64,000 nt of DNA from Erpetoichthys calabaricus (GCF_900747795.2 NC_041395.2:35812597-35876596), one strand, 5' to 3'; positions 9,765 through 22,694 are shown, numbered from the stretch's first letter. Translations and numbers: made by a program. Notes: generated from the letters alone by a model not told the origin.

Positions 9765-10311
9765 TGTAACAGATTGAGGCTTTGTCCACCTCTTGAACCC
9801 TAAGGTACCACTCCGAACACCAGATGAAAGTGTAATCACTATTTATTTTATAATTACACTGTGCACAAAGCACCCTCCTCTCCACACTCGTATAAACAAT
9901 AAACTCTCAATACTATAAACCAATCCTCCTCGCCCAGACACTTTGCCCTCCTACCTCCCAGCAGGGCTCAGTGTCTGGGCTTTCCCACAGTCCTTTTATA
10001 TCCTCTGACCCAGAAGTGGTTCCTGGCCAAACCCACAAGTCCTTATTCCCTCTGGAATTTTCAGCCTGGGAGCACATCGTTCCTTCCTGTCACGTGATGA
10101 TGACGCACTCCCGGGTTATAGGGCACATAAGAGCCCGCTAGCCCCCCTACAGCGACTCCTGGTGGCCCCCAAGGTATCCAGCATGGCTGTGTATAAACAC
10201 TACATAGTCCATGAGGCCCTGCTGGAACTCGGGGCACGATCATGCTGTCGGGAGAGCTCCTCCTGGCGGCCTGGGGGTGAGGGCCGGAGTAAAATGCCGC
10301 AATCCACCACA
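9765..10311 (-). mobile_element. Solo LTR (retrovirus-like or Ty3-like)
   Basis: Read on the minus strand, the 547-bp element starts TGTGGTGGATTGC and ends TGTTACACTACA, thus TG...CA. It has a TATA-type box (ATATAAAAGG) near the middle and an AATAAA signal farther on, the usual U3-R-U5 order. A 4-bp duplication GTAG lies at 9761-9764 and 10312-10315. No internal region is attached, so this is a fossil left by recombination between two LTRs. Exact flanks suggest moderate age. A 4-bp duplication fits gammaretrovirus-like or Ty3-type elements; the family is not decided. Confidence 0.78.
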
Positions 10312-10607
10312 GTAGGTAACTAATTTTTCAATTAATTTTAGAAACTATTTAGGTCTGCATGCTTCTGCTGCTGATAGTGTCATAAAATGATAAAAAGGAT
10401 TTGTGGGGTTGCACAATTCATTTTTTATTTATTATTTGAAGAAGATAACATTGCATACAATCAAGTCGAAGTTATTCAACAAATGATTTCATAGTCAAAA
10501 GGTATCCACAGTTCAGATCATTCTTATACAGTGTTGTGGACATCAAGCATGGGCTGGTGTCCAGGGTAGCATGGTTCAAGGTTCCTTACGTGGTCAGGAG
10601 TCTGGTT

Positions 10608-11168
10608 CAGGGGTAGGCAACATCGGTCCTGGTGAGCCGCAGTATGTGCAGGTTTTTGTTCCAACCCAGTTCCTTAACGAGAACTCAATTATTGCTGATG
10701 AAGCACATATTGCTTAAGTGACATTTTGATGCTTCATTTTAGTGGTCTCGCTTGTTAAGGTTCTCCAACCTTAATTGCTTATTTCAATCTTAAACTGCTG
10801 CATTCAGTGTTTTAATTGTTCCTTATTAGCAATAAGATGTAAAAGACAAAGCAGCCAGCAGTTCTCCAGCTAGCTTTTTTCCAATTACATCTGTGTGTGT
10901 TCATCATGCACTGTTTGATTTAATAAAACACTTAATAGAAAAATGTGACAGACTGAAAATGATCTGTTTTAGGCTTCATATCATTTGGATGATATCCTTG
11001 GAAAGGAAAAAAATCTACGATATAAGAGCCTTACATTGCACAGACTAACAAGCCATAAAATTAAATAAGGTCTGAGATTGGCAACGATTGGTTTCTAATT
11101 AAGCAATTGGGTTGGAATGAAAACCTGTAGCCACTGCGGCTCACCAGGACCGACGTTGCCTACCCCTG
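10608..11168 (+). mobile_element. hAT MITE, family with CAGGGGTAGGCAAC ends (copy 1)
   Basis: The terminal inverted repeats are CAGGGGTAGGCAACATCGG and its complement at the right (ACGTTGCCTACCCCTG). An 8-bp duplication GTCTGGTT / GTCTAGTT flanks it (10600-10607, 11169-11176). Duplications of 8 bp and CAGGGGT ends are typical of hAT. The 561-bp body has no transposase. It is nearly identical to the copy at 34680 over its full length, so the family was active not long ago. Confidence 0.92.
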
Positions 11169-11176
11169 GTCTAGTT

Positions 11177-13250
11177 TAATGGTAGGACAGGGGAAGGCAA
11201 GCTTTATTGACTATTTGCTCCCCTGACACAATAGGTGTCAAACTCCATTGGCTACAATACCTGCATGGATAATGTAGGGCAGGTTGGCAGTTGCAGTCCC
11301 ATGGGACAGCCCTGTTGGGATCCTTGAGTGCTGTCAGAGGGAGCTGTAGTGGAATGCTGTCCCTACTTCAAGAGGCTCCTATTTGAACCAGAAGTGCTTC
11401 CCTCAGGCAATTCTCTGGTCCTGGATGTCCTCGTGGGTCCAAGATTAAAGAAGATGCTTCGCCTGTCTTCTGGAGTCAGCATCAGGAGGTAGAGGATAAA
11501 GCTGATCGGAGGAGTGGAATGAGATAGAAGAAACCGAATAACTCTATTTAGCAACAGATAATGGTGAAATTCTGAAATTCGTCTTATAACTTGCATTTAT
11601 CTTGCTGTTCTCATCTCCTATTTTCTTCTTTTTTCTTTTCTCTGCTCCAGACTGATATGTCCTTTACTATGACATAACTTTTTTTTGCAGCTTTTTGATG
11701 CAGAGTAACCTAATGTTAGTCTGACTGACTAACTAGGCATAACACGTACTACAATTAATGAGATTTCAGATAAATCTCGTACGTTAACTCCGAGGGAATA
11801 TGTCAAGATTTATATATCACACTTTATGTCTGAAACCACGCAGAGTTACATATATTTTAAATTTAAGATTAATTAATTTTCCTGTATATTCCGGTTAAAT
11901 TACGTCATATAGAAATAGGGAAATAGCGTTCATCTGTGCCCTCCAAAACTATTTCCTCATTTTAATAACATGATGGCTGCCTTGTAATCATCCATGTTGA
12001 GTTTCTACAAGTTCAAGAGCCTTTCCAAGAAAGCTTAATGCACACTAAAATAGTTTGATGGAGACCTCAATGCCTTTATACATACAGTAAAAGGAAGGCA
12101 GAGGTGCCAGCATTTATACTCAGCCAATACATACCCAGCCCCCTGAAGCCAAGAAGACCTCCTATTGAGACCCTAGGTCGATTCTTTGTGTCACATCAGA
12201 AGCCAAGGCTGAAGCTGGAGGAGCATTTGTGATCTTGTATAATGGACATTGCTTTCAAAGTGGATTGTGGATTCCTTCTTTATTACTTTCTCTGGAAGTA
12301 AAGGCACCAATTAGTAGTACACGGCTTGTGCAGGATGACCTCCGCTTTGAAAGAGAATGGAATGAGAAAATGTCACAGAATGTTTGAAATTCAAGCAGGA
12401 ATTGCAATCTGAAAGACTAATTAAATAAACAAAGCTCAAAACGTGAAGCTAACATCTCTGTCAAATTTCAGAATTCTAAGTTATAAACCAAAAAAAAAAG
12501 AGTCAAAAAGATACACATAGTAATCTGTAGTAAGAGGGGAGAAAAGTTTCTATACCAAATACATTCAAAACTGAAAATAAGAATTGATGCTATTTTGTTT
12601 CTGGTCCCACACTTTAAATATCAATGCCCCCAGAAGAAATGACATTAGATTAGGAGCAGTGTACCCACATATTGGACATCCCTGAATCTGATCCATTCAA
12701 CCAAGCAGTAACATTAGAAAGCCAAACAGGCTAGTAAGGCAGTATGTACACATTTTTCCTAACATAAACGGGATGGCCCAGTGGGTCAAATTTTTCTAAG
12801 GACTTCTTCACTATTTTGTACCTTCATAACAGTTTGCCCTTTAAAACACCAGAATCTATAATCAATACATTTATAAAGGCCAAAGGAACTCTGGAAAAAT
12901 TTAACATCAAAAGCTTGATCATGACAAATAGTGGCTTTTAGATTAGCTACAAAGTGTAACACCTCTTTTCAGGACTGTGCTCATTTTCAAGCAGCAATTG
13001 TATTATTTTGTTCTCTCTGTATTTCTTGTTATCCTTGTCAATCCCATCCCTCAAATCTCCACTTCCTTCTTCTCTTACACACTTACATCTCTGTTCGGAG
13101 AGTCCGCTTTCTTTAATTCCTTGGTCAACAGATTTCTGGCCGTGATTTTTCCATACCGTGGAAATAGGATTTGAAGATAACCAATCAGATATCCTTATTG
13201 GTAAATTGACATTTTTGCCTTTAAGCTATCTTCTCTAACCCCTCCCCATT
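11177..13250. other. Intergenic stretch, one possible old repeat
   Basis: The part 11300-11490 (GGAGCTGTAGTGGAATG, CCAGAAGTGCTTCCCTC, TCTGGTCCTGGATGTCC) has the flavour of an old interspersed repeat, perhaps LTR-derived, but I cannot classify it. The rest is AT-rich with no supported gene. Confidence 0.4.
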
Positions 13251-13254
13251 TATT

Positions 13255-13500
13255 GTTGACCACAGCTCACTAGGAGGAGAGCACCAGTCCATCACAATAT
13301 ATTCATACTCACTTATCGCAGAGCCAATTTAAAGTTGCCAATGAACCTAAACTGTGGGAATGTGAGAGAAAAAAGTGGTACCCAGATGAATATTCATGCA
13401 AAATGGAGGAGAATGTCCACACAGATGATGAACAAATACAGGGATCAAAGCAAGGATTTATTGTATGTGTCAGTAGCTCTAACCAATGAGCCACCTTAAA
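13255..13500 (-). mobile_element. Old V-SINE
   Basis: On the + strand: GAGAGCACCAGTCCATCACA, GAGCCAATTTAAAGTTGCCA, ATGAACCTAAACTGTGGGAA, AGGAGAATGTCCACACAGAT and CTCTAACCAATGAGCCACC. This is the reverse complement of a V-SINE from tail to head, heavily diverged. Confidence 0.62.
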
Positions 13501-14339
13501 GACAGTGCACAGTTTAAAAAAAAAATCAAATAAAAAAGAGAGAAAATTGCTGGATGTTCCTCAGCTATTCACTGAAGTGGAAATGGAAAAAATATATACT
13601 TGCAGTGGAATGGGAAGGATGAGGATGAGGAAGGGAAGAAAAACCGAGATGAAAAAATCAGAAAGCCCAGAGTGTGCAGGAAAAACTGTCCATCTAAGTA
13701 GGTAAAAAGCAAGGTTAAAAGATTAGTCAGATGTTGACTGCTGGGGTAATGTGAGAATGACTTTAGGGTCTGTTTATGTTTGATGGGCTTCTTTGGATAC
13801 TTATGACAGGACTTAGATGGAATGATCAATGAGTCAAAGATCAAAAGAAATGAAATTTGCCGAAAGCGAATGAAAGAGGCCTTTGAACCTGATAGCTCTG
13901 ACAAGTTCCCTTGAAAAGATCTACCTCTGAACGTTACACCTTTGTGAACTGCTTAACTTGTTCTGAAGAAAATTTAGTAATTAAGATTATCTGGACAAGC
14001 AGGTGAGTCCCTGGGCTAGATTAAAATGACCTGAAGAACTATATACTGTAACTGTATTGTATTGTTGAAGGTATAATTATGTGTGAAGTAGGAGATCCCG
14101 TTGCAATGTAAGGTCCTTGATGTGGGTAAAGATTTAGAGTTGAGAACTAAGTGGAAAACGTTTTTGGGGGAGAGAGGTTTATGGTGGATGTGTTGAAATA
14201 AGACATCTGTAAAGAGAACAGTCTGTTTATCAGGAAAATTATAGTTAATGAAGTGAAGAAGAGGAAAATGTAAGAATTAAAAAAATAGTATTAACATGCC
14301 ATGGAAAGCATCTACAGCAGAGGGGGCCATGGAGGGGTC
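13501..14339. other. No feature recognised
   Basis: Purine-rich and AT-rich sequence; short frames on both strands show no known motif. No RNA gene or repeat was identified. Confidence 0.5.
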
Positions 14340-14960
14340 TGGGTCTGCACATATTATTATTATTACCAGTAACGGCGCACTGCATGATAATGTGCAGTGA
14401 ATACACTTGACTTGAGCATTCCTAGTTTTCATCCTCTTTCTTTCTCTGTATGTTTAGCATTCGTTTGCTCAGAGGTTGATGTGTTTGCTGTTTCCTGAGC
14501 AGCTCTTCTTTTCTCCACCCTAGCGGCCCAATGCTTCTCTTCTTCCGTCAGCATCTTTTCCTGTTAAAACTGATTAAGTTAGTTTTTGTATTGCAAGTAC
14601 TTAGTACGTTTTTCTTAATTTTTCATTTAAGCTGGCACTTAAGTCTTCAATCAGCCTCAAAAATTTTTTAAGATAGGAAGAGGCAGGGGAAGTGACCGCG
14701 AAGGTGGTAGGGAATGAGAACAGTGCACATACGCATGCGCCGCACAGCCGCCCTGCTGTGTGCTGCTGAGAGTTGATTCTACAATAAAATAAAATAAAAA
14801 TAAAAAGAGTAATAAAAATCATCACCCCAAAAGTGAATAGTAGACGTGACGTAGTATATGCGTACTACATTTCAGGTCAATAGGTGAAACGGTTTGCGAG
14901 CTACAGGTGATTTAAAATCCTGGACAGACGTAGCGTATTATATAATAAGATTATTAGAAA
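14340..14960. repeat. Unclassified interspersed repeat
   Basis: A GC-contrasting block (ACGCATGCGCCGCACAGCC), an A-rich run at about 14780-14815, then CATTTCAGGTCAATAGGTGA, GCGAGCTACAGGTGATTTAA and GTAGCGTATTATATAATAAG. I remember the last block as a recurrent fish repeat end but cannot assign a class. No terminal repeats are clear. Confidence 0.35.
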
Positions 14961-15304
14961 GAAGCAGAATTCAATAATTCTATATAGATGTCCCAAAGTT
15001 TATTTAAAAATGCTACAAATCACAAAGCTATATATCAAAGCCTAAAACTGTTACTGCTTCAACATAAAATAGTCTCAAATAAATGTCTTCTAACAAGAAA
15101 CAGTAAAAGTTAATGACGCCATCCTTCATCATTCACTTTCTACCATATTCTGAAATACAGCATGCACTAAAAATATCATGCTTCATGCTGTTTCTTCGTA
15201 GCTTACCTCGATCGCACTTAGTAATTGATATGCAGGTGTAAAACACCGTTGGCTTTTTCATAAATGTAAAGTTTGATTATGATAAAAAATAAAGTGGCAT
15301 CATT

Positions 15305-15430
15305 CCATCCATCCATTGTCCAACCCGCTGAATCCGAACACAGGGTCACCGGGGTCTGCTAGAGCCAATCCCAGCCAACACAGGGCACAAGGCAGGAACC
15401 AATCCTGGGCAGGGTGCCAACCCACCGCAG
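15305..15430 (-). mobile_element. V-SINE tail-only retroposon (copy B)
   Basis: Starts (sense) exactly at CTGCGGTGGGTTGGCACC and runs to (TGGA)n. A 14-bp imperfect duplication AAAGTGGCATCATT / AAAGTGGCATTATT lies at 15291-15304 and 15431-15444. Divergence from the other copies is low. Confidence 0.92.
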
Positions 15431-15444
15431 AAAGTGGCATTATT

Positions 15445-18400
15445 TAATTTCATTTATTGTTATGTGTACACAGTGCAATGAAATTCCTTTCTTCATCTGG
15501 CGTTCCAGATCTCACCATGTTGGTTATGCAAAATATGTAAACATAATAGGCAGTGATGAGTGAAAGAGCTAATTAAATAAAGATTATCTCACATGTAATT
15601 TGGCTCGATAAATAGTATTTTAGAATTTTTACCATCTTTTTACAGTTGGAAAGAAAGGAACATACAAAAGGGCCATTCAAAGCGGTACAGCCCTTTTAGA
15701 CAGATACATTTCTCAGAAGAAGAGTCCATATCAAAATAAATGGCATTTTTTGGAAATTGAGCATACTTAAACACAACCCACAATCAGATTAAAAGAATTT
15801 GCCAAAGATATAATTCAAATTACATGAGAAATTAACCCTGTAGTTACGGTCTTAGATGAGATCCTGCTTTTGTAAGTGATATTTAAACTTTGTACAAGAT
15901 AATAAAAGTGTCTTCCCATCATCCCCAGCATACTCCTGCTGCCTGATGGGAATTGTAGTCCATATGTTGCCACTGGAGAAAGGTATGCAAACAAAAGGAA
16001 AATATTGGAAAAAAAAGGGTTTTATATATTCTTTTACTGAACTTCTTTATTTCTGGGTCCTGACATGAATTTCACTGCCCACAAAATGGCATAGTTTCAA
16101 GATTTTTTTTTTCTTTTGCAGAGTGAAACTCTGAAGTTTTGCTGCAAATTTCAGTTCAATTGCTCAGATTGCTGGCTTGTCACAATAATAGGCTAATAGT
16201 AACCCAGGCCTGGACTTGGGTGGCTGCCCCTGTTCTTTGGTCAATGAGTATACTACTACTTTTTGAATGAAGATTTCCTGGTCTTCATTTAACTTAATAA
16301 TATTTATAATGTGTTCTCTGCTATTAAAAATGTGTTTTATCAAGATATGACCATAGTTGATGTTCTTGTTATGGTTTTATTTAATTTTTCATGTATTCAT
16401 TCACTTCAGTGTTATTTTAGTATAGTGCTCTAAAGTGAGTACTCACTTCTTTTGAAGCAACATGTCCACTGTTTTATTTTTCCTTGACTCTTTTACTAGA
16501 TCACTGCCACTACTACCAAATGCAACAGTGTACTTGCACCCTGTAATACCTATAGGGTTAGTCACGTAACGCCCCAGCTTCACAAAACACCTACAACATC
16601 AGTCACAAACGCCTATCACATGTCTGGCTACATTATGGTAAAGAACAGGTTTGTGTGAGGGTTATCTGACTCAAAGGGCATTTCATGACTAATGTTGCCA
16701 GCATTATGTGACCTGTTTCATAGGTATTGCAGGCTGCACTTAGACCCATCTCACCAAATTCACAACTCATGTGGATCTTCACTCCTTCCTGGATGCATCA
16801 ACTGTACAGCACTTTGGGTAATATTAGGGGTAGGCTTACGTACTACACAGAGGTTACATACAAGTCCACACAAAAAGGCATTACCTTTAAGTCTTGAATA
16901 TACTGTCACATTTCCAGAATTCTTCTGCATGCTTGATTTGCATTTAAATGTATTCACAAATTTTCCACTAATTTTTACCCCACTACAAGGCTCAGCATTA
17001 CATACTGCTTGCAGTGTGGGGGTCTGGTCTACTGTCCTTTCCAACATTGGCTGATACACCTCTAAGATGTGAAGTTGGCTTTGCAAAGAATCATTGGGCA
17101 CTGGGAATAAAAGGTTTGTCTATGTTCTCTGCATTGCCAATTTCCAAAAAATATTTGACAAACAATGTTACTAACAAACATAGTACTGCAAAAAATGTTT
17201 TGGCAAATTTTGCTGATCAACACTGTTCATTGTACTTTAGAAGAAGCACACATTCTCCAAAAACTAAGTTATATCATGTCAAGCCAAACGTTGGACTAAA
17301 AATGCCCAAACACATATCCAGAAAAGTGGCAGAGAAAACACATGAACTACAGATAGACAAAGCACACAGTTTTTAACCCAAAGAACAGCAAGTAAATTAA
17401 AAATTTAAAGGAAAGAAATGACATATTATAAAACAAAGGTAGCAATACAGAAGGGTACAGGGATTTGGAGTGAAAGAAAAATAACAGAACAAGCAGAATG
17501 AAACCTTTCATATTCCACTCTGCCTATTTCTTCTACCATCCTTCCTTCTTGGACCTCTCATCCTTGTGCCAGGTGAACTCACATCCATTAACCTGCCAAC
17601 TCAAAGTTCCACTGGTATGTGGTTAGGAGGGCCCTTTCAGTCCTTACCTGAAGTTTCTTCCAGACGAAATCCAAGTACTTCTTCCAGAGTTAGAAAAGAG
17701 TCATCCTGGCAGAACTCCTCTTAGCAGCTCCATGTAACTCTATGTTCTTGGATCCCATCTTTCCAGTACAAGGCCAAGCACTCTCCCTAAATACTTGTCC
17801 ACCACACTGAAAAGCAGAGAAGAAACAAAGAGAGAGAGAAATAGAGAGAGAGATTGGATAAAATGTCTTCCTTCTGACATTCAATGGCACAGTGGGTTTC
17901 AGGCACTTACTCCAGAGGTCCATATAAAATATTGGGGGCATACTCCTCCCCTCTAACAACAGAAGCCCTTTGCCACTGGCAATGAATGTACTGCCATGGT
18001 ACATTGTACTTTTAGTACATCCAACAACCTGACTCCTTTCCTGCTCTGACATAAAGGGTTAATTTTAACACAGAAAGAGCCATATTTTTGAATATAGGTA
18101 TGATTGTTGAAGACAGATATAGTCTTAGAAACACACCTGAAGGAAGATGTAATTATGTGACCTTAAACTGCTTTACAAGGCTCTGGTCAAACATTATTGT
18201 AAGTTGTCATATTAGTGATACAAGAAATGAACATCAAGCCTTCCATAATCATTGTATTTTACCCCACATACTGTACACAAATATATCACACTTAAAAAGT
18301 GACAAAACTATCAAGTAGGAAATACAATCAAAAAGTGAATTAGCTATTGGCATTTTAGAAATAAGTTAAAAATCAAAATCTTTTGATCTTGCATTTCATC

Positions 18401-18747
18401 TTCATTACAGGCGTATATCTGGTAACAAGCCATGAACCATCCGAGATGGAATTTAGGCCGCAGGATGCACTCACACATACCAGTATGTTTTAAAATCACC
18501 ATTACACCAAATAAGGTCATCCTTCACAACCATTAAACCCATTTAGTCTCTTGGTCTGGGATCAAGCCCTGCTTTCAGGAGCTGTGGAACAGTGGAACCG
18601 ATCATCACACTGCCCTTGACAAGAAATGTGCTCTCAGAATTGTTTTGGCTGCTTAAGATGACTTGCAAATAGTTTCAAAATGTAGGCCTGTCTATAGGAG
18701 CATGGAGCTGTATTGCATGTCTCATGTTTTATCTCTTTTATTCATCT
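15445..18747. other. Intergenic stretch without a recognised gene
   Basis: Frames of about 115-120 codons occur at 16692-17054 (+), 16760-17101 (-), 17014-17376 (+) and 17690-18052 (-). None shows a family motif, and the ones on opposite strands overlap. A GA-rich stretch lies at 17815-17855. Old unclassifiable repeat material is likely around 17600-18050. Confidence 0.45.
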
Positions 18748-18760
18748 TAAGTCTTTAATC

Positions 18761-19100
18761 CATCCATCCATCCATCAATTATCCAACCCGCTATATCCTA
18801 ACTACAGGGTCACGGGGGTCTGCTGGAGCCAATCCCAGCCAACACAGGGCACAAGGCAGAAACAAACCCTGGGCAGGGTGCCAGCCCATCACAGGGCACA
18901 CACACACACACATACCAAGCACACACTAGGGACAATTTAGAATCGCCAATGCACCTAACCTGCATGTCTTTGGACTGTGGGAGGAAACCAGAGTACATGG
19001 AGGAAACCCACACAGACACGGGGAGAACATGCAAACTCCACGCAACGCAGGGCAGACCCGGGAAGCGAACCCGGGTCTCCTAACTGCGAGGCAGCAGCAC
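18761..19100 (-). mobile_element. V-SINE, near full length
   Basis: The reverse complement of the family runs from (ATCC)n through GGGTCACGGGGGTCTGCTGG and the (CA)n stretch to the central domain and part of the head (CTCCTAACTGCGAGGCAGCA). A 13-bp perfect duplication TAAGTCTTTAATC is at 18748-18760 and 19101-19113. It looks young. Confidence 0.95.
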
Positions 19101-19289
19101 TAAGTCTTTAATCACAAACTTGAATAAAAAAGTATTAATGTCTGAAATTTAGAAAAAAAGGTATTTCTCTGCGTATTGTAGCAGTGTATTTTTTACCCTT
19201 TTACATTATTCACTACATGTTTTATGTTATTTGCAGTTCCACTTCTTTTTAATACAGGCCAGTGTATTCATTCAAAATAATGATAATCT

Positions 19290-19420
19290 ATTCATTTTTC
19301 TGCACCCCTCTTCTTCCATGATTGGTTTCCAGTGACTCAAGATCAATCCCAGTGTTATTAGGCCCAAAGAAGAATGCCTTACTGGATGGGAAGCCAGTCC
19401 ATCAATGGGCATGCTGACTT
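19290..19420 (-). mobile_element. Old V-SINE tail fragment
   Basis: CTATTCATTTTTCTGCACCC, CAGTGACTCAAGATCAATCC and AAGCCAGTCCATCAATGGGC resemble a decayed tail region in reverse orientation. Confidence 0.38.
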
Positions 19421-20137
19421 AGGTTTTTGTTCTTCCTGGAACTACAGCATGGTCAGCCCCTTCAGTCAATCAGGTTTCAGCTCGGACTCTGATAACTTTA
19501 TGATTGACGGCAGTTGATTCCAATTTTTTTAGTGAAGGATTAAAAAAATGAAGTTGCTGTGGAAATTTAAATTTGTTTTTTTATTCCTTTTTTATCCTGC
19601 ATGCATCACAGATTTTCCACACATTGTTCTTAAATGAGCAAGGAGTGTTCTCTTTCTTGATTCAAAAGGGTTATATAGCGTGCTTTTTTTTTTTGCACTT
19701 CCTGATTTCTGATGTCACATGTTTAGTTTAAAGCTGATTGGCTGAAGGGAAATGACTGTCCTGGAACAACAGAAACTCCCAGATATTAGGACATCCTATA
19801 ACCTACTCGTACAGCCTAAATTTAGAGCTTCAAAAAAATGTGCAATGTATGTCTTTTGAAATTAAATTTTGCTAAGATAAAACCTATGTGGACACAGAGA
19901 GTAAAGAATAAAACTCAGAACAGACAAAAAGAACACAATTCAAACCCAGTGCCCATATTTATTAAGTGCCTCAGGGTAAGAAAACGATTCTAAAAAAATC
20001 TCAGAGTGACACAAATTGAGCAACAGCATTTTGTCAATATTCCTAATTTAGGGAACTACTCCTACCTTAACCAGGATTTAGGAGAACTCATGAGCTGTCC
20101 TAACTTCAGTAGGAGTTGCTAGAACAGTTCTAAGTCA

Positions 20138-22091
20138 ACATAACTTCTGTATGGACATTGTAGTTCCAGTAAGAACTGTACGCTGCTATGCTAACAATAA
20201 GCCATGGATTACAAGTGACATCAAGGGCCTTTTGACCCAGAAGAAAAGGGCTTTTAAAGGTGGTGATCAGCATGAGCTCAAGCGCGTGCAGAAGGAACTC
20301 CGAGTCCAGCTCAGGGCGGCGAAGGAGCAGTACAGGAGAAAACTGGAGCTGAAGTTGCAGAATAACAGCATGAAGGAAGTGTGGGATGGAATGAAGATCA
20401 TCACTGGCTGCAGCTCAAAGCGGGGTGCCACCATCGAGAGAGACGTGAAGAGAGCAAACCAAATGAACAACTTCTTTAACAGGCTTGACCACCCTAACCC
20501 ACTCTCACCTCGGAGTACTGCACCCTCCACCCATCCTTCTGCTGATACCAGCATAGGAGAGACATCCCCATCCACAATTACAACAGTGCAGGTGAGCAGA
20601 GAGCTGAGGAGACTTTATGCCAGCAAAGCAGCGGGTCCTGATGGAGTATCACCACGACTGCTGAAGGTCTGTGCGTCGGAGCTGGAGAGTCCTCTACAGT
20701 GCATCTTCAACCTGAGCCTGGAACAGGGGAGTGTCCCGAGGCTTTGGAAAACATCTTGCATCACCCCAGTCCCAAAGGTATCACGTCCTAGTGAGCTAAA
20801 CTACTTCCGGTCTGTCGCTCTGACATCACATGTGATGAAGACCATGGAGAGACTATTGCTTCACCACCTGAGGCCACAGGTCCAACACGCCCTCGACCCT
20901 CTGCAGTTTGCATACCAGGAGAAGGTGGGAGCGGAGGATGCCATCATCTATATGCTACACCGATCAGTCTCCCACTTGGATAGAGGCAGTGGTGCTGTAA
21001 GAATTATGTTTCTAGACTTCTCTAGCACCTTCAACACAATCCAACCTCTGCTCCTTAGGGACAAGCTGACAGAGATGGGAGTAGATTCATACCTGGTGGC
21101 ATGGATCGTGGACTATCTTACAGACAGACCTCAGTATGTGCGTCTCGGGAACTGCACGTCTGACATTGTGGTCAGCAACACAGGAGCGCCGCAGGAGACT
21201 GTACTTTCTCTGGTCCTGTTCAGCCTATATACATCGGACTTCCAATACAACTCAGAGTCCTGCCATGTGCAAAAGTTCACTGACGACACTGCTATCATGG
21301 GCTGCATCAGGAGTGGGCTGGAGGAGGAGTATAGGGACCTAATCAATGACTTTGTTAAATGGTGCGACTCAAACCACCTACACCTGAACACCAGCAAAAC
21401 CAAGGAGCTGGTGATGGATTTTAGGAGGCCCAGGCCCCTCATGGACCCCATGATTGTCAGAGGTGACTGTGTGCAGATGGTGCAGACCTATAAATACCTG
21501 GGAGTGCAGCTGGACGATAAATTAGACTGGACTGCCAATACTGATTCTCTGTGTAATAAAGGACAGAGACGGCTTTACTTCCTTAGAAGACTGGCGTCCT
21601 TCAACATCTGCAATAAGATGCTGCAGATGTTCTATCAGACGGTTGTGGCGAGCGCCCTCTTCTACGCGGTGGTGTGCTGGGGACGCAGCATTAAGAAGAA
21701 AGACGCCTCACGCATGGATAAACTGGTGAGGAAGGCAGGCTCTATTGTTGGCATGGAGCTGGACAGTTTGACATCTGTGGCAGAGTGACGAGCGCTCAGC
21801 AGGCTCCTGTCAATTATGAAAAATCCACTGCATACACTAAACAGTGTCATCTCTAGACAGAAGAGCAGCTTCAGCAACAGACTGCTGTCACCGTCCTGCT
21901 CCACTGACAGACTGAGAAGATATTTCCTCCCCCAAACTATGCGACTCATCAATTCCCCCCCCAGGGGGGCGGTAAACGTTAACATTATATAAAGTTATTG
22001 TCTGTTTTTTACCTGCATTATTATCACTCTTTAATTTAATATTGTTTTTTGTATCAGTAAGGATGTGAATTTCCCCTTGGGATTAATAAAG

Positions 22092-22156
<65 letters not shown>
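20138..22156 (+). mobile_element. CR1-group (Rex1/L2-like) LINE, 5'-truncated, RT frame open
   Basis: The frame at 20151-21788 (545 codons) is a non-LTR reverse transcriptase. Landmarks by residue: linker NNKPWITSDIK (15-25), AGPDGVSPRLL (161-171), VALTSHVMK (222-230), motif A FLDFSSTFNT (287-296), GAPQETVLS (346-354), motif C FTDD (376-379), and the C-terminal thumb and connection. The usual forms are GAPQGCVLS and FADD, so key sites are changed. A TGA at 21786 stops it early: the same frame runs on as RALSRLLSIMKNPLHTLNSV to about 21990. The endonuclease domain is missing; the copy starts just before the linker. The 3' end reads TTCCCCTTGGGATTAATAAAG followed by (ATCT)n at 22093-22156. It is dead but relatively young. 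Confidence 0.93.
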
Positions 22157-22157
<1 letters not shown>

Positions 22158-22611
22158 AACCTACAAAACGTCATCATGAGCATCAATCTGCAGCATTGGG
22201 ATCCTGTAAAATTGTGATTTCATTCATTCGCAAATGTGGCCTCCTGCTCTGCAAGTGAGAGTAGGACACTTCATAATGACATCTAATGTCTTATTCTTAG
22301 GCAGAACAATTTCTGGTCCTATTCATTCTTTTAATACAATTCCTAGCAGTAATTCTGCTTGATAAATACAGGCACAGAACTCAAATCCAGGTCTATCAAG
22401 CTGTGAAGCAGCATCACTGATTGGTAATCAATTAGTATTATGCATTTAAATAAAAAATTATAATAATTGTTACTACATTTGAACATCAGATTTAATTATT
22501 CTTACTGTCATGCTGACAGTTTAGTGTTAATTAGAGAATAAATTAGGAATTCTGTTTAGTGCTTCGCAAAATTAATTTGGCTGATGGCTTTTTAAACGAC
22601 GGTGTATCCTG
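22157..22611. other. No feature recognised before the first tRNA gene
   Basis: AT-rich spacer between the LINE tail and the tRNA gene. No upstream element beyond the internal tRNA promoter was seen. Confidence 0.5.
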
Positions 22612-22694
22612 GTCAGGATGGCCGAGCGGTCTAAGGCGCTGCGTTCAGGTCGCAGTCTCCTCTGGAGACGTGGGTTCGAATCCCACTCCTGACA
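22612..22694 (+). tRNA. tRNA-Leu (anticodon CAG), copy 1
   Basis: An 83-nt type II tRNA without the encoded CCA. The acceptor arm GTCAGGA pairs fully with TCCTGAC, discriminator A. The D arm is in the A box TGGCCGAGCGG. The anticodon loop TTCAGGT carries CAG. A long variable arm (CTCCTCTGGAG) follows, then the T arm GTGGGTTCGAATCCCAC with the B box. No intron. A TTTT polymerase III terminator is at 22697-22700. It reads CUG codons. Confidence 0.98.

Noticed and set aside
12500-13140. Possible L1-type fragment
   Set aside because: Looked through both strands for RT or ORF1 words; nothing convincing was found.
16692-17376. Frames of about 120 codons on both strands
   Set aside because: No family motif, overlapping on opposite strands, low-complexity in places, no promoter or splice support.
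22093-22156. Regularly repeated units that might suggest a CRISPR array
   Set aside because: Plain (ATCT)n microsatellite at a LINE end; there are no spacers, and the organism is a eukaryote.
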